Of a stretch of DNA of 64,000 nucleotides, positions 24,470-33,732 are shown piece after piece (positions within the stretch are counted from its first letter, which is position 1; each line of letters begins with the position of its first letter). Position numbers and translations under genes: made by a program. The DNA comes from Sphingobium xanthum (GTDB lineage Bacteria; Pseudomonadota; Alphaproteobacteria; Sphingomonadales; Sphingomonadaceae), in the NCBI RefSeq assembly GCF_019737615.1, contig NZ_JAHKKS010000012.1, positions 55,979-119,978 of the forward strand. The letters are read 5' to 3'. Under the pieces are notes generated by a model. That model made no database searches. It was not told where the DNA came from and saw only the letters and a program-made list of their open reading frames with translations.

Positions 24470-25996
24470 TCAGGCCGCGGTGACGGCTTGCGGCTGGAGC
24501 TTGCGGGCATAGGCAGCGGCAGTGCCGCCCGCGAGACGGCCGAAGACCGCGCCACTGGTGAGGCCGCTGGCGCCGGGATAATTGAAGTAGAAGATGCCGC
24601 CGACCATCTCGCCGGCGATGAACAGGCCGGGGATGACGCGATCATTGACGTCGAGCGCTTCGCCCTCGGTCGTGATGCGCAGGCCGCCGAAAGTGAAGGT
24701 GACGCCGCACGTCACGGCATAGGCCTCGAACGGGCCGGTATCGATCGTGTTCGCCCAGTTGCTGCGCACCACGCCATTGCTGGTGGCGTTGCGGCCGTCC
24801 TTGATATTGGGGTCGAACGTCGCGTCGGTGTTCACCGAAGCGTTGAACTCGGCGATCGTGGCGAGGAGCTGGGTCTTGTCGACTTCGTCCAGCTTGTCAG
24901 CCAGTTCCTCCAGCGTGTTCGCGCTGATCTTGGTGACGTTGCGCGTGCGATATTCGTCGCGCAGCAGATGGACGACCTTGCTGTCATAGATCTGCCAGGC
25001 GACCTGACCGGGCTGCGCCAGCACGGCATGGCCATATTTGGCGTAGGTGTAATTGCGGAAGTCGGCGCCCTCGTCGACGAAGCGCTTGCCGAGCTGGTTG
25101 ACCATCACGCAGAGCGGATAGCTGTGGCGCTGATATTGGGGCGTGATGGCGAGATCACCGAAGTCGGAGGCGTAGCGCTCCCACGAGACGGCATGGCAGC
25201 CCGACCAGTGACCGAACGGCTTGGCGCCGATCTTGAGCGCCATCGAAAGGCCGTCGCCGGTGTTGTACTTGGAGCCACGCACCTTGGCGAGGTCCCAGCC
25301 GGGGCCGAGATAGCGCGCGCGCATCTCGGCATTGCCCTCGAACCCGCCACAGGCGAGCACGACGGACGGCGCCAGAATGGTCTCATTGCTGCCGTCGGTC
25401 AGCGCGACGACGACGCCCTTCACGGCGCCATCCTCATAGACCAGATCACGCACCCAGCTTTCGTAACGGATTTCGATGCCGCGCTTCTCGGCCGCGCGGT
25501 AGAGCGCCTCGACAAGGCCAGGCCCGCCGGCCTGAACGGCGATCGTCGCGCCGCCCCAGAAGACGAAGCGGCCGTTGATCCGATAGGCCTGCCGGCCGAA
25601 ATTGGGAAAGAAGCGTACGCCCTGATCGCGCATCCACAGGATCGTCTCCTTGCTGCGCGTGACGAGGATTTCGCACAGGTCCGGATCGGTGCGGTACTGC
25701 GTGATCCGCGCCATATCCTCGAAGAAGTCGGATTCGGTGTAGGCGCCGAAATCGCTGACCGCGACCTCGTCGTCGGTCAGGTCCGGGCAATAAGCGCGGA
25801 TGTCGTCGGCGCCTTCATAGACGGTGCGCATCAGGCCATCGGTATAGGCCGTGTTGCCGCCGCGCTCCTCGATCGGCGAGCGCTCCAGCACCAGCACGCG
25901 CGAGCCGGCGTTGGCGGCGTTGATCGCCGCGCACAGTGCCGCATTTCCGCCGCCCACGACGATGACATCCCAGCTTGCGGCTTCCACTCCGGCCAT
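24470..25996 (-). CDS. FAD-dependent dehydrogenase, TcuA/fumarate reductase flavoprotein-like
   Basis: 508 residues from the ATG at 25996 (AAGGGAA just upstream). The N-terminus VIVVGGGNAALCAAINAANA, then VLVLERSPIEERGGNTAY, is very close in pattern to tricarballylate dehydrogenase TcuA, and the C-terminus TFGGLRITTEGEALD, VIPGLFIAGEMVGGIFYFNY, PGASGLTSGAVFGRLAGG closes the FAD domain as in the fumarate reductase/TcuA family. These enzymes dehydrogenate or reduce a carbon-carbon bond next to carboxylates. First gene of the operon with two MmgE/PrpD genes and ALDH. A TcuB-type electron-transfer partner is not present in the window. Confidence 0.88.
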   Translation of the reverse strand: MAGVEAASWDVIVVGGGNAALCAAINAANAGSRVLVLERSPIEERGGNTAYTDGLMRTVYEGADDIRAYCPDLTDDEVAVSDFGAYTESDFFEDMARITQYRTDPDLCEILVTRSKETILWMRDQGVRFFPNFGRQAYRINGRFVFWGGATIAVQAGGPGLVEALYRAAEKRGIEIRYESWVRDLVYEDGAVKGVVVALTDGSNETILAPSVVLACGGFEGNAEMRARYLGPGWDLAKVRGSKYNTGDGLSMALKIGAKPFGHWSGCHAVSWERYASDFGDLAITPQYQRHSYPLCVMVNQLGKRFVDEGADFRNYTYAKYGHAVLAQPGQVAWQIYDSKVVHLLRDEYRTRNVTKISANTLEELADKLDEVDKTQLLATIAEFNASVNTDATFDPNIKDGRNATSNGVVRSNWANTIDTGPFEAYAVTCGVTFTFGGLRITTEGEALDVNDRVIPGLFIAGEMVGGIFYFNYPGASGLTSGAVFGRLAGGTAAAYARKLQPQAVTAA

Positions 25997-26187
25997 GAAC
26001 TTTCCCTTGTTTCGTAGCGTGCGGACGCGCGCTGCCCCAATGTCGCCGCGCGAGGGCATGGCAGTGCAAGAGTTGCTTCCGCCTGCCCGTTTACGTTCGG
26101 ACAACGGCAAAATAGGGCATCCCGCTATGCACGCACGAAATATTACGGCATGCTGGCATGGCCTAATCGCATGGTGAGAGGTGTCGG
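25997..26187. promoter_or_regulatory. Divergent promoter region, TcuA-like operon versus LysR gene
   Basis: 191 bp, the only space for both promoters. The half nearer the LysR gene has several short dyads, for example GCAT..ATGC around 26118-26131 and again ATGC..GCAT at 26128-26154, as expected for LysR-type binding sites (T-N11-A patterns). Exact sites cannot be fixed by eye. Confidence 0.4.
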
Positions 26188-27180
26188 GTGAAGCTGCAGC
26201 AATTGCGATATGTCGTCGAAATCGTGCGCCACGGAAACCATCTGTCGGCCGCCGCGGAGGCGCTGAATACATCGCAGCCGGGCGTCAGCCGGCAGATCCA
26301 GCTGCTGGAGCAGGAGCTGGGATTCGAGATCTTCCAGCGCACGCGGAACCGCATCATCGCGCTCACCGAGCCGGGCAATATCGTCTTCCAGATCAGCCAG
26401 CGCATCGGCACCGATGTGGCGGCGATCAAGACACTGAAGGAAGACATGTATTCCGGCAATCGCGGCGTCTTCACGATCGCCACGACGCATACACAGGCGC
26501 GTTATGTTCTGCCCAAGGTGGTGGAGCGGTTCATCGCCAAATATCCGGACGTGAAGCTGGTCATGAAGCAGGGCGACCCGGAGGAAATCTGCGCTTTGGT
26601 CGATGCCGGGCATGCCGACATCGCGATCGGCACGGAGACACGGCGCGGCTTCCCCGATCTGGTGAAGCTGCCCTGCTGGGAATTGCAGCGCTGCATCGTC
26701 GCGCCGCTTGGCCATCCGATCCTGACCGTGCCGGAGCTGACCCTCGCGGAGATCGCCAGATATCCGATCATCACCTATGACGCGCGTTATTCGGGGCGCT
26801 GGAAAGTGCTCAAGGCCTTCGCCGACGCCGAGCTCGAACCCAAGATCGTGATGAGCGGCATCGATGCTGATGTGTGCAAGACCTATGTCGAAATGGGCCT
26901 CGGCATCGGCATCCTCGCGGCCATGACCTACGACAAGGATCGCGACACCGGCATCGGCGTGCGCGATGCGAGTCATTTGCTGCCCTCCAGCACCATTGCC
27001 GTCTCGCTGCGACCCAACACATATTTGCGGCCGTTCCTGCTCGACTTCATCCACTCGGTCGCACCCTCGCTGACGCCGTTCCGGGTGAAGAAGGCGGTGC
27101 GGGAGTTTCAAGGGAGTGGTGAGGAACGGACAGGCTCCGTTCCGGATGAGCAGCCGGCGGGGGACGACGAGGAACTTTGA
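26188..27180 (+). CDS. LysR family regulator of the CysB type
   Basis: 330 residues from the GTG at 26188 with GAGAGGTG upstream. The N-terminal helix-turn-helix (MKLQQLRYVVEIVRHGNHLS, TSQPGVSRQIQLLEQELG) and the effector domain both match CysB, not generic LysR: TIATTHTQARYVLPKVVERF, then YPDVKLVMKQG, VKLPCWELQRCIV, GIDADVCKTYVEMGLGIGIL. In CysB the THTQARY loop binds the anionic effector (sulfate or acetylserine). Here the gene is not next to cysteine genes but divergent from a carboxylate catabolic operon, so it may have been recruited to sense a dicarboxylate or tricarboxylate. The C-terminal ~35 residues are extra and acidic. Confidence 0.9.
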   Translation: MKLQQLRYVVEIVRHGNHLSAAAEALNTSQPGVSRQIQLLEQELGFEIFQRTRNRIIALTEPGNIVFQISQRIGTDVAAIKTLKEDMYSGNRGVFTIATTHTQARYVLPKVVERFIAKYPDVKLVMKQGDPEEICALVDAGHADIAIGTETRRGFPDLVKLPCWELQRCIVAPLGHPILTVPELTLAEIARYPIITYDARYSGRWKVLKAFADAELEPKIVMSGIDADVCKTYVEMGLGIGILAAMTYDKDRDTGIGVRDASHLLPSSTIAVSLRPNTYLRPFLLDFIHSVAPSLTPFRVKKAVREFQGSGEERTGSVPDEQPAGDDEEL

Positions 27181-27198
27181 TCCTCCTCGCATGACAAA

Positions 27199-27226
27199 CC
27201 CGCCCGTCGAGGGATCGACGAGCGGG
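27199..27226 (+). terminator. Hairpin after the LysR gene
   Basis: CCCGCCCGTCGA pairs with TCGACGAGCGGG with a single mismatch and a 4-nt loop, 18 bp after the LysR stop. No T-run follows. It fits a terminator between the convergent LysR and TonB receptor genes. Confidence 0.45.
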
Positions 27227-27258
27227 CCTGGGAGAGTGTGCCGAAGGGCTCCCATGTC

Positions 27259-27291
27259 GGCCGGTCGGCGCTTTCTGGCGCTCGACCGGCC
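27259..27291. terminator. Second GC-rich hairpin between convergent genes
   Basis: GGCCGGTCGGCGC and GCGCTCGACCGGCC fold into a ~13-bp stem with one bulge and a TTTCTG loop, 27 bp past the end of the minus-strand TonB receptor. It may end that transcript; there is no T-tract. Confidence 0.4.
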
Positions 27292-27317
27292 CGGTCACGG
27301 CATGACGGTGCGGCCCC

Positions 27318-30272
27318 CTAGAATTTCGCCCGGATGCCGAGTTTGTAAGCGCGGCCCACCGGATCGAAGTGGAGCGCGTTGCCGAACAGGCGGAGCGTCG
27401 AGGGCTCATCCTTGTCGAACACGTTGTTGATGCTGCCGTAGATCTCGAAATCGCCGCCAAGGCCGATATCGGGCAGCTTCACCTTCGCGGCGAGGTTCAG
27501 ATAGTAGCGCGCATCCACATAGTTGAGGTTCACGCTGTTCGGATTGTTGATGTCGTAGCCCGGATCGCCGGGGGCGATCTTTGTCGGATCGAGGATGCCC
27601 CTGGGAATGTAGCGGTGCTGCGTCGTCAGGGTCACATTGCCGATCGTGTAGGCGATCAGCGCGTCGATCTTGTAGCGCGGCACACCCTGGATGTTGGTCA
27701 CCGAGCCGTTGTTGCCGGTCCAGTCATCGAGTTGCGTGACGAGGCCCGTACCGCCGATCGTGCTCAGATCGATGACATAATTGGCATTGAGCTGGAGATC
27801 GACCCGGCCGCCCAGCGCGTCGAACCGGTAATCCGCCACGAGTTCGAGGCCCTCGGCATGTAGCTGGCTGAGGTTCTGGAAGTTCGCGAAGATCGTGTTG
27901 ATCGATCCATTGGCGTTGAAGACGATCTTGTCACAGAGGAGGTTCAGGTTCTTGCAGGCCGTCGAGGTGGCCGGACCCGTCAGAGCGTCGATCGCGCCGC
28001 TCACCTTGATGTCATAATAATCGATAGAGAGGTTGAGGCCGCTGATGAAGCTCGGACGCAGCACCATGCCGGCCGTGAACGTGTTGCCCTTTTCCAGCTC
28101 GAGGCCGGGATTGCCGCCGGTCACGACGAACTGGTTGGTGTTGCCGCCCACGAACGGATCGGGCAGCGGAAGCTGGATGCGCGTGGCGTTCGGGCTCGAT
28201 TCCTGCGCTGTGGGCGCGCGAATGTCACGGGAGCGTGTCACGCGGAACGTGATGTCCGAGACGGGCGTGTAGACGAGGCCGACTTTCCACGTCGTCGCAT
28301 CGCCGAACGGGTCATAATGGGTGAAGCGGATCGCGCCGTCGATGTCGAGCGCTTCGCCCATCGGCGAGTCCTTGAGCAGCGGGACGCCGGCTTCGAGATA
28401 GCCCTCGACCACTTCGGTCTTGGTGAGCGGCAGCGCCGTCGTCTGCGGATTGATGAAGTTGCCGGCCAGCGTGTTGGCGTCGGCTGTGCCGCGCGCCGTG
28501 TCGCGCCGCCACTCGCCGCCGACCGCGACCTGCACTTCGCCGGCCCAGGTGTTGAACGGGGAGCCGCGCAGGTTCACCGCCGCGACATGCTGGCGATAGG
28601 TGCGGGTCTGCCATTCCGGCACGATGTAGCGCGCGGCCGCGGCCGGGCTAATCGTGCCGAACAGATTGATCGGAATGCAGCCATTGGTGGGCGCGGTGAG
28701 CGTCGTGCGGCAGACGATGCTGCCGAGCGCAAGGCCGGACGTGCCGACATTGGCCGCCGTCACACGCACGGCGTCGATTGCGTTGTTCCATTCGCGCAGG
28801 CGGTTGCCCTTGTCGTCGATCATCGAATTGACGCGGCCGTAGGTGTAATAGACGTCCCAGTTCCAGCTGGCGCCGAACTCGCCCTTCAGGCCTGCCGCGA
28901 ACCGATAGGTATCGATCGACGTATACGCCACGTTGCTCGGGCCGAGCGCCACCGCGCCATGATTGACGTTGAGCCGGGTGATCGTCGGGTCCGCCGCCAG
29001 GATCGTGGCGCGCGTCGCGTCCGAGATATAGGGATTGTTGATGTCAAGGCTGGCCGGGCCATCCAGCGGAGGCGTCGAGACGGCGGGGCCGCCATAGACA
29101 TGGGCGTACATGCCTTCGCCCCACCAGGTGATGGTGTCGGTCAGCTCATATTCGACATGGGCCATGGCCGAGACATGCTCGGTCGGCACCATCAACGTGG
29201 TCGGGCTCAGGCCGAGCAGATAGGGCTGCGTCGGGTCGGATGTTCGCTGCTGGAACAGGCCGCTCAGCAGATTGCCGATCTGATAGTCGACGAGATTGCC
29301 GTTCGGATCGAACATCTTGTTGCGCAGCGCATTGGGCAGGGACGTGGCGCCGACATTGAGCACCTGCTGCCCGAGCGTGATCGTGGTGCCGCCCGCGCCG
29401 GGCTTGACTGCCGAGGCGAGAATGCCGTTGTCGTTGTAGAGGAAGCGGATGTTGTCGAGCACGAGCGTCGCGGGCAGGCCATTGGTGCTGGTGCGGGTCG
29501 TGGTGTTGTAGCCGGGGTTCGGCACATAATTGGTATATTTCGCGCACCAGCTGCGCACTTCGCACGGGCCCATGCCCCATTCCCTGGAATATTCGATACC
29601 CGCGACGACATGGCCGCGACCGCCCGCGAAGCTCGTGCCGCCGGCAAGCGCGGCATAGAAGGTCTCCGCATCGCCCCGCTCGCTGACACCGCCGCTGATG
29701 TCCGCCTTGAAGCCGGTCAGCTTCTTGTCGAGGATCAGGTTGACCACGCCTGCGACCGCATCCGCGCCGTAGGCGGCCGAGGCGCCGCCGGTCACGACCT
29801 CGGCGCGTTGCACCAGGATCGAGGGGATGGAATTGATGTCGACCGAGCCGTTGTCGGCGCTGGGCACGAAGCGCCGGCCGTCGATCAGGGTCAGCGTGCG
29901 CGTGACGCCGAGGCCGCGCAAGTCCATGTTGCGCGCGCCGATATTGCCCGAGACGCGGAACGAGTTGGACGCCGGCGTGGTGATCGCGCGGAAGGACGGG
30001 ATCTGGTTGAGCGCCTCGGCGACGTTGGAGATGCCGAGGTCCTGCATGCGCTCTTCGCCGATCACGTTGACCGGCGTCGGCGCGTCATAGCCCACGCGGC
30101 CGAGGCGCGAACCGGTGACGACGATGGCCTCGTCTTCCGCCATCCCCTCCGCGGCCTGTTCCGCGACTTGAGGTTCCGTCTGTGCGAAAGCGGCCGGGCC
30201 ATGAAGCGTCACGGCCAGAGCGAACACGGCGCTCGATGTGCGAAGCAGTAGCCCGAAGTTCCTGTGGGTCAT
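27318..30272 (-). CDS. TonB-dependent receptor (large, catabolic type)
   Basis: 984 residues from the ATG at 30272, directly behind GGGGGAGGATTGAA. Signal peptide (VFALAVTLHGPAAFAQ), then EDEAIVVTGSRLGRVGYDAP as TonB box/plug start, NPPSF-type plug text (VAEALNQIPSFRAITTPASN), RNMDLRGLGVTRTLTLIDGR, RAEVVTGGASAAYGADAVAG. The barrel is long and closes with YKLGIRAKF. This is the OmpA-unlike, oligo/terpenoid-type receptor common in sphingomonads (VVTGSR class), usually for carbohydrates or large organic substrates rather than iron. It converges with the LysR gene; palindromes at 30336 and 30705 lie in the long upstream region. Confidence 0.94.
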   Translation of the reverse strand: MTHRNFGLLLRTSSAVFALAVTLHGPAAFAQTEPQVAEQAAEGMAEDEAIVVTGSRLGRVGYDAPTPVNVIGEERMQDLGISNVAEALNQIPSFRAITTPASNSFRVSGNIGARNMDLRGLGVTRTLTLIDGRRFVPSADNGSVDINSIPSILVQRAEVVTGGASAAYGADAVAGVVNLILDKKLTGFKADISGGVSERGDAETFYAALAGGTSFAGGRGHVVAGIEYSREWGMGPCEVRSWCAKYTNYVPNPGYNTTTRTSTNGLPATLVLDNIRFLYNDNGILASAVKPGAGGTTITLGQQVLNVGATSLPNALRNKMFDPNGNLVDYQIGNLLSGLFQQRTSDPTQPYLLGLSPTTLMVPTEHVSAMAHVEYELTDTITWWGEGMYAHVYGGPAVSTPPLDGPASLDINNPYISDATRATILAADPTITRLNVNHGAVALGPSNVAYTSIDTYRFAAGLKGEFGASWNWDVYYTYGRVNSMIDDKGNRLREWNNAIDAVRVTAANVGTSGLALGSIVCRTTLTAPTNGCIPINLFGTISPAAAARYIVPEWQTRTYRQHVAAVNLRGSPFNTWAGEVQVAVGGEWRRDTARGTADANTLAGNFINPQTTALPLTKTEVVEGYLEAGVPLLKDSPMGEALDIDGAIRFTHYDPFGDATTWKVGLVYTPVSDITFRVTRSRDIRAPTAQESSPNATRIQLPLPDPFVGGNTNQFVVTGGNPGLELEKGNTFTAGMVLRPSFISGLNLSIDYYDIKVSGAIDALTGPATSTACKNLNLLCDKIVFNANGSINTIFANFQNLSQLHAEGLELVADYRFDALGGRVDLQLNANYVIDLSTIGGTGLVTQLDDWTGNNGSVTNIQGVPRYKIDALIAYTIGNVTLTTQHRYIPRGILDPTKIAPGDPGYDINNPNSVNLNYVDARYYLNLAAKVKLPDIGLGGDFEIYGSINNVFDKDEPSTLRLFGNALHFDPVGRAYKLGIRAKF

Positions 30273-30335
30273 TTCAATCCTCCCCCTTCGATCGTCTGTC
30301 GCCCTCAAGTTGGCGATCCTATACGATGCAGGTGT

Positions 30336-30347
30336 GATACCGGTATC
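30336..30347. promoter_or_regulatory. Perfect 12-bp palindrome GATACCGGTATC upstream of the TonB receptor
   Basis: Lies 64 bp before the receptor start. The central CG with symmetric arms resembles operators of LacI-family regulators. No LacI gene is in the window. Confidence 0.5.
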
Positions 30348-30704
30348 TTTTGGTGCGTTTCGAGTCAATTGCCGGCATGGCATTTTACGAGACATTGTTC
30401 CGTTACCGGCATATCAATTTGCGCTCCTGCGCCCTGTGGTGTGCATAGTGCCGCGCCGCTTCCGCATGGCGGAAAGTGGGCAGACGAGGATTGCGCCATC
30501 GAATACGCATGAGCGTGTGGAAACAATGGAATCATGCGACATTGAACCCAGGAGATGTGGCAGCTACTTTTCGCTCCGCGGAAAGCTTTTGGAGGTCGAT
30601 ATTGCGCCGATTCGAAGCGCCGGGATCCTCTGCCGATATGCACCCTCATTTGATGTAAGCCGATCCGCGCCGGTCGCCCCGACACCGGAGCGCATAGCGG
30701 TAAC

Positions 30705-30727
30705 GGTAACAACGAAACGTTGTTACC
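30705..30727. promoter_or_regulatory. Perfect inverted repeat GGTAACAACG / CGTTGTTACC
   Basis: Ten-bp arms around an AAA centre, preceded by another GGTAAC-like word (TAACGGTAAC). The half-site TGTTACC recalls LacI/GntR-type gluconate operators. There is no T-tract, so a terminator is less likely. It is 433 bp before the TonB receptor and 175 bp after the enolase-superfamily gene. Confidence 0.5.
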
Positions 30728-30901
30728 TTCCGGTCTCGTCAAATCCGGCTTCCGGACAGGGCCGCGCCGCTACCGTTCCGATAGCCGGAAAGTGGAAGAC
30801 GGAGTGTTCCCAGACGGCAGCAATGATGGTCGTCGCGCGCAGGGAGTCTCGCCCGGACATGCCTCGGGCTGACCGGTCCCGGTGGAAGCGAAACGTTCGC
30901 T

Positions 30902-32077
30902 CTAACCGGTGACGACGCTGTGACTGAGGGTCATGCGCTTCAGCGCGTCCTCGTCGAGCACGAGGCCAAGGCCCGGCCCGGTCGGTACCGCGACGGTGCC
31001 GTCCACGATCCGGAAATTGCCCTCGGCGACCAGCGGATCGTCGCCGAGCACACCGGCGCCGAAGACGAACTCGGCCGCGCCGAAAGTGCGCCCGGCCGGG
31101 ATCGACGCGCAATAATGCGCGGCGGCCGCCGCCTCGAACCCGGACGCGACGGCGAGGCCACCACTGTTGATGCCGATGTCGTTGGCCTGCGCGATCGCGG
31201 CCATGCGGCGCGCGTTGAGCAGGCCGCCGACCTTGTAGAGCTTGATGCAGAACACGTCGGCCGCGCCCGCCTCGACGATCTGTGCGGCGTCCTGCACGGT
31301 GAACAGGGCTTCGTCGACCATCATGGGGACGCCCGCCGCCTGACGGCGTATCTCCGCCATGCCGCGCAAATTCCTGCGCTCGACCGGTTGCTCGCAATAG
31401 CCGACGTCCATGTCGCGCATGGCATTGAGCGCGAGAATGCTGTCGCTGACCGTCCAGCCGGTATTGGGATCGACGCCGATCATGATGTCCGGCCCGATGG
31501 CCTTGCGCACGGTCTCGAAATTGCGGACGTCCTGCCGCCAGCCGCCCTTTCCGGCGGCCTTGAGGCAGATGACCTTCATGCCGAATTCCTGCGTCGCGCG
31601 CAGGGCGTCGTCGACCATTCCTTGCGGGTCCTCATAGAGGCTCACCGACCATTCGAGCGGGATGCTTTCGTTCGAGCGTCCGCCGAGCAGATCATGCACG
31701 GGCACGCCGAGCGCCTTGCCCAGCGCATCGTGCAGCGCGATGTCGAGCACAGCGCGCGCCGCCGGATTGCCGGCAAGGCGCGAGGTCAGCAGCGCATCAT
31801 GGCCCTCGAAGTCCGCAAGGCGCCGGCCGATCAGCAGAGGCCCATAGATGTCGCGGATCGCGGCGACCTGGCTATGCACCGTATCGGCGACGAAATGGCC
31901 GGGGCTGATCGCGCGGATCTGCGCGACGCCGGTGACGCCGCCGGCATGGATCTTGACCAGCACCGGCTTGCCGAGCAGTTGCTCCGGCGCGCCGGTATCG
32001 TAGCTGCCGCTGGAGAAGGTCCGCTTCAGGCGAACCGGCAGCTCGGTGACGAAAATCTCGATGCGGTCGATCTTCAT
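30902..32077 (-). CDS. Enolase superfamily protein (mandelate racemase/muconate lactonizing type)
   Basis: 391 residues. The barrel ligands for magnesium are seen as Asp in IGVDPNTGW, Glu in GYCEQPVE and Asp in MMVDEALF, and the second catalytic Lys is in DVFCIKLYKVGG. The first catalytic element, normally Lys-x-Lys, reads VICLKAAGKG here, so its first Lys is replaced by Cys. Enzymes of this group abstract a proton next to a carboxylate (racemisation, cycloisomerisation, dehydration). The ATG overlaps the stop of the GMC gene (TGATG), so both are translated together. Confidence 0.9.
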   Translation of the reverse strand: MKIDRIEIFVTELPVRLKRTFSSGSYDTGAPEQLLGKPVLVKIHAGGVTGVAQIRAISPGHFVADTVHSQVAAIRDIYGPLLIGRRLADFEGHDALLTSRLAGNPAARAVLDIALHDALGKALGVPVHDLLGGRSNESIPLEWSVSLYEDPQGMVDDALRATQEFGMKVICLKAAGKGGWRQDVRNFETVRKAIGPDIMIGVDPNTGWTVSDSILALNAMRDMDVGYCEQPVERRNLRGMAEIRRQAAGVPMMVDEALFTVQDAAQIVEAGAADVFCIKLYKVGGLLNARRMAAIAQANDIGINSGGLAVASGFEAAAAAHYCASIPAGRTFGAAEFVFGAGVLGDDPLVAEGNFRIVDGTVAVPTGPGLGLVLDEDALKRMTLSHSVVTG

Positions 32078-33732
32078 CAGGATGCCGCCTTCAGGTCATT
32101 GCGCCAGCTTTCCAGCACCATCTGCGCGCCACGCTCGCCGAGTGCAATGGTCGGCGCATTGGTGTTGGACGAGGGGATGGTCGGGAAGATCGAGCTGTCC
32201 ATGACGCGCAGGCCGCTGATGCCGCGCACCCGCAGATCCGGATCGACCACCGCGTCAGGATCGGTCCCGGCCTTGCAGCTGCCCACGATGTGCCAGGTGG
32301 TCTGCGTCGTCTCGCGGATATAGGCGAGGATTTCCTCGTCGCTCGCAACGCCGGGGCCGGGCCGCGTCTCCTGCACGATCATGCGGGCGAGGGCGGGGTG
32401 GCTGGCGATCTTGCGCACTTCCTTGATGCCGGCCATCAGCACGTTGGCATCGTGCGGATCGTCCAGATATTTGGGGTCTATCTTCGCCTGCACCGTCGGG
32501 TCGGCCGAGGCGATGTGCGTCCAGCCGGCCGAGCGCGGGCGCAGGCCCATGACGCCGATGGTGAAGCCGCTATGCGCATCGAGTCCATCCTGCGGGCGGC
32601 GCGCATAGCGGTCCTTGCCGGAGAAGGGCTGGAGCTGGAGCTTGAGGTCCGGGCGCGGCTCGTCGGGTGAGCTGCGCATCACGGTGTGCGCCACGGCCGA
32701 GCAGATCGACAGCAGGCCTTTCCCAAACAGGCCCCATTTGAGCGCTTCCTTCACCTTGACGGTCGGGCGCTGCAGCACGTCGTTGATGGTGATCGGCTTG
32801 GTGCATTCGAAGGTGAGGCGCGTGTTGGGGTGATCGCGCAGATTCTCGCCGACGCCGCGCAGCTCCTGCACCACCTCGATGCCATGCTCTTTCAGGATTT
32901 CGCTGCGGCCGATGCCGGAGAGCTCCAATATCTTGGGCGAATTGACCGGGCCGGCGGCGATGATGACTTCCCGCGTCGCGGCGATCCGCACGCGCTCATT
33001 GCCGCGCAGTATCTCGACGCCGGTCGCGATGCGGTCCTCGATGACGACGCGGGCGACCAGCGTATCGACCAGCACGTCCAGATTGCGGCGACCTCGCGCG
33101 GGCTTGAGATAACCGACCGCCGATGAAGAGCGCCAGCCGCGCCGTGTCGAATATTGGAGGTAGGACGCGCCTTCATAATGGCCGTCATTATAGTCCGCGA
33201 CGATTGTGTGCCCGGCCTCGCCGCTGGCCTGCACATAGCCGTCCGCCAGCTCGTCGAAATTCTTGAGGTTGGTGACACCGATCGGGCCATTGTGCCCGCG
33301 CAGGGCCGGGTCGCCCGGCGCATAGCTCTCCATCTTCTTGAACCAGGGGAGCATCTCGTTCCAGCCCCAGCCGGGCAGGCCGTCCGCTTCCCAACTGTCG
33401 AATTCTCCCGGATCGCCGCGCACATAGACATTGCCGTTGATCGAGCTGGAGCCGCCGAGCATGCGGCCGCGCGTCCAGAGCTGCGTGCGGTTGTTCAGCG
33501 CGGCCTGCGGCTCGGTGACGAGCGGCCAGATCACGTCCGGATCCTTCAGCAAGTTCACGACCATCAGCGGCACATGGATGCTGATCTTGTTGTCGCGCGG
33601 CCCCGCCTCGATCAGCAGCACCCGATAGCGGCCATCCTCGGACAGGCGATTGGCGATCGCGCACCCGGCGGAGCCGGCGCCCACCACGATGAAGTCATAG
33701 CTGTCGGCATGGGCCTGATCGGAAACTGGCAA
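32077..33732 (-). CDS. GMC family FAD oxidoreductase (choline/alcohol dehydrogenase-like)
   Basis: 551 residues. N-terminal FAD motif [18 protein letters not shown], then GMC signatures [20 protein letters not shown] and [19 protein letters not shown], and the C-terminal active site [12 protein letters not shown]...[13 protein letters not shown] with the catalytic His and Asn. Oxidises a primary alcohol to an aldehyde. First gene of the two-gene unit with the enolase-superfamily gene, divergent from the ALDH operon at 34247, which could take the aldehyde onward. Confidence 0.93.
   Translation of the reverse strand: MPVSDQAHADSYDFIVVGAGSAGCAIANRLSEDGRYRVLLIEAGPRDNKISIHVPLMVVNLLKDPDVIWPLVTEPQAALNNRTQLWTRGRMLGGSSSINGNVYVRGDPGEFDSWEADGLPGWGWNEMLPWFKKMESYAPGDPALRGHNGPIGVTNLKNFDELADGYVQASGEAGHTIVADYNDGHYEGASYLQYSTRRGWRSSSAVGYLKPARGRRNLDVLVDTLVARVVIEDRIATGVEILRGNERVRIAATREVIIAAGPVNSPKILELSGIGRSEILKEHGIEVVQELRGVGENLRDHPNTRLTFECTKPITINDVLQRPTVKVKEALKWGLFGKGLLSICSAVAHTVMRSSPDEPRPDLKLQLQPFSGKDRYARRPQDGLDAHSGFTIGVMGLRPRSAGWTHIASADPTVQAKIDPKYLDDPHDANVLMAGIKEVRKIASHPALARMIVQETRPGPGVASDEEILAYIRETTQTTWHIVGSCKAGTDPDAVVDPDLRVRGISGLRVMDSSIFPTIPSSNTNAPTIALGERGAQMVLESWRNDLKAAS

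Larger units (their letters stand above)
30273..30901. other. Intergenic region of 629 bp
   Basis: No convincing gene. Open frames on both strands lack ribosome sites and family motifs. The content is lower in GC than the flanks. It holds the two palindromes listed separately, so I read it as the control region of the TonB receptor plus a spacer, perhaps where a regulator gene was lost. Confidence 0.5.

Noticed and set aside
28317..30251. 644-codon open frame antisense to the large TonB receptor
   Set aside because: No domain, no ribosome site; shadow of the real gene in GC-rich DNA.
30238..30912. 224-codon frame in the gap between the TonB receptor and the enolase gene
   Set aside because: No ribosome site or domain, and it overlaps the receptor's 5' end; codon use is not like the neighbours.
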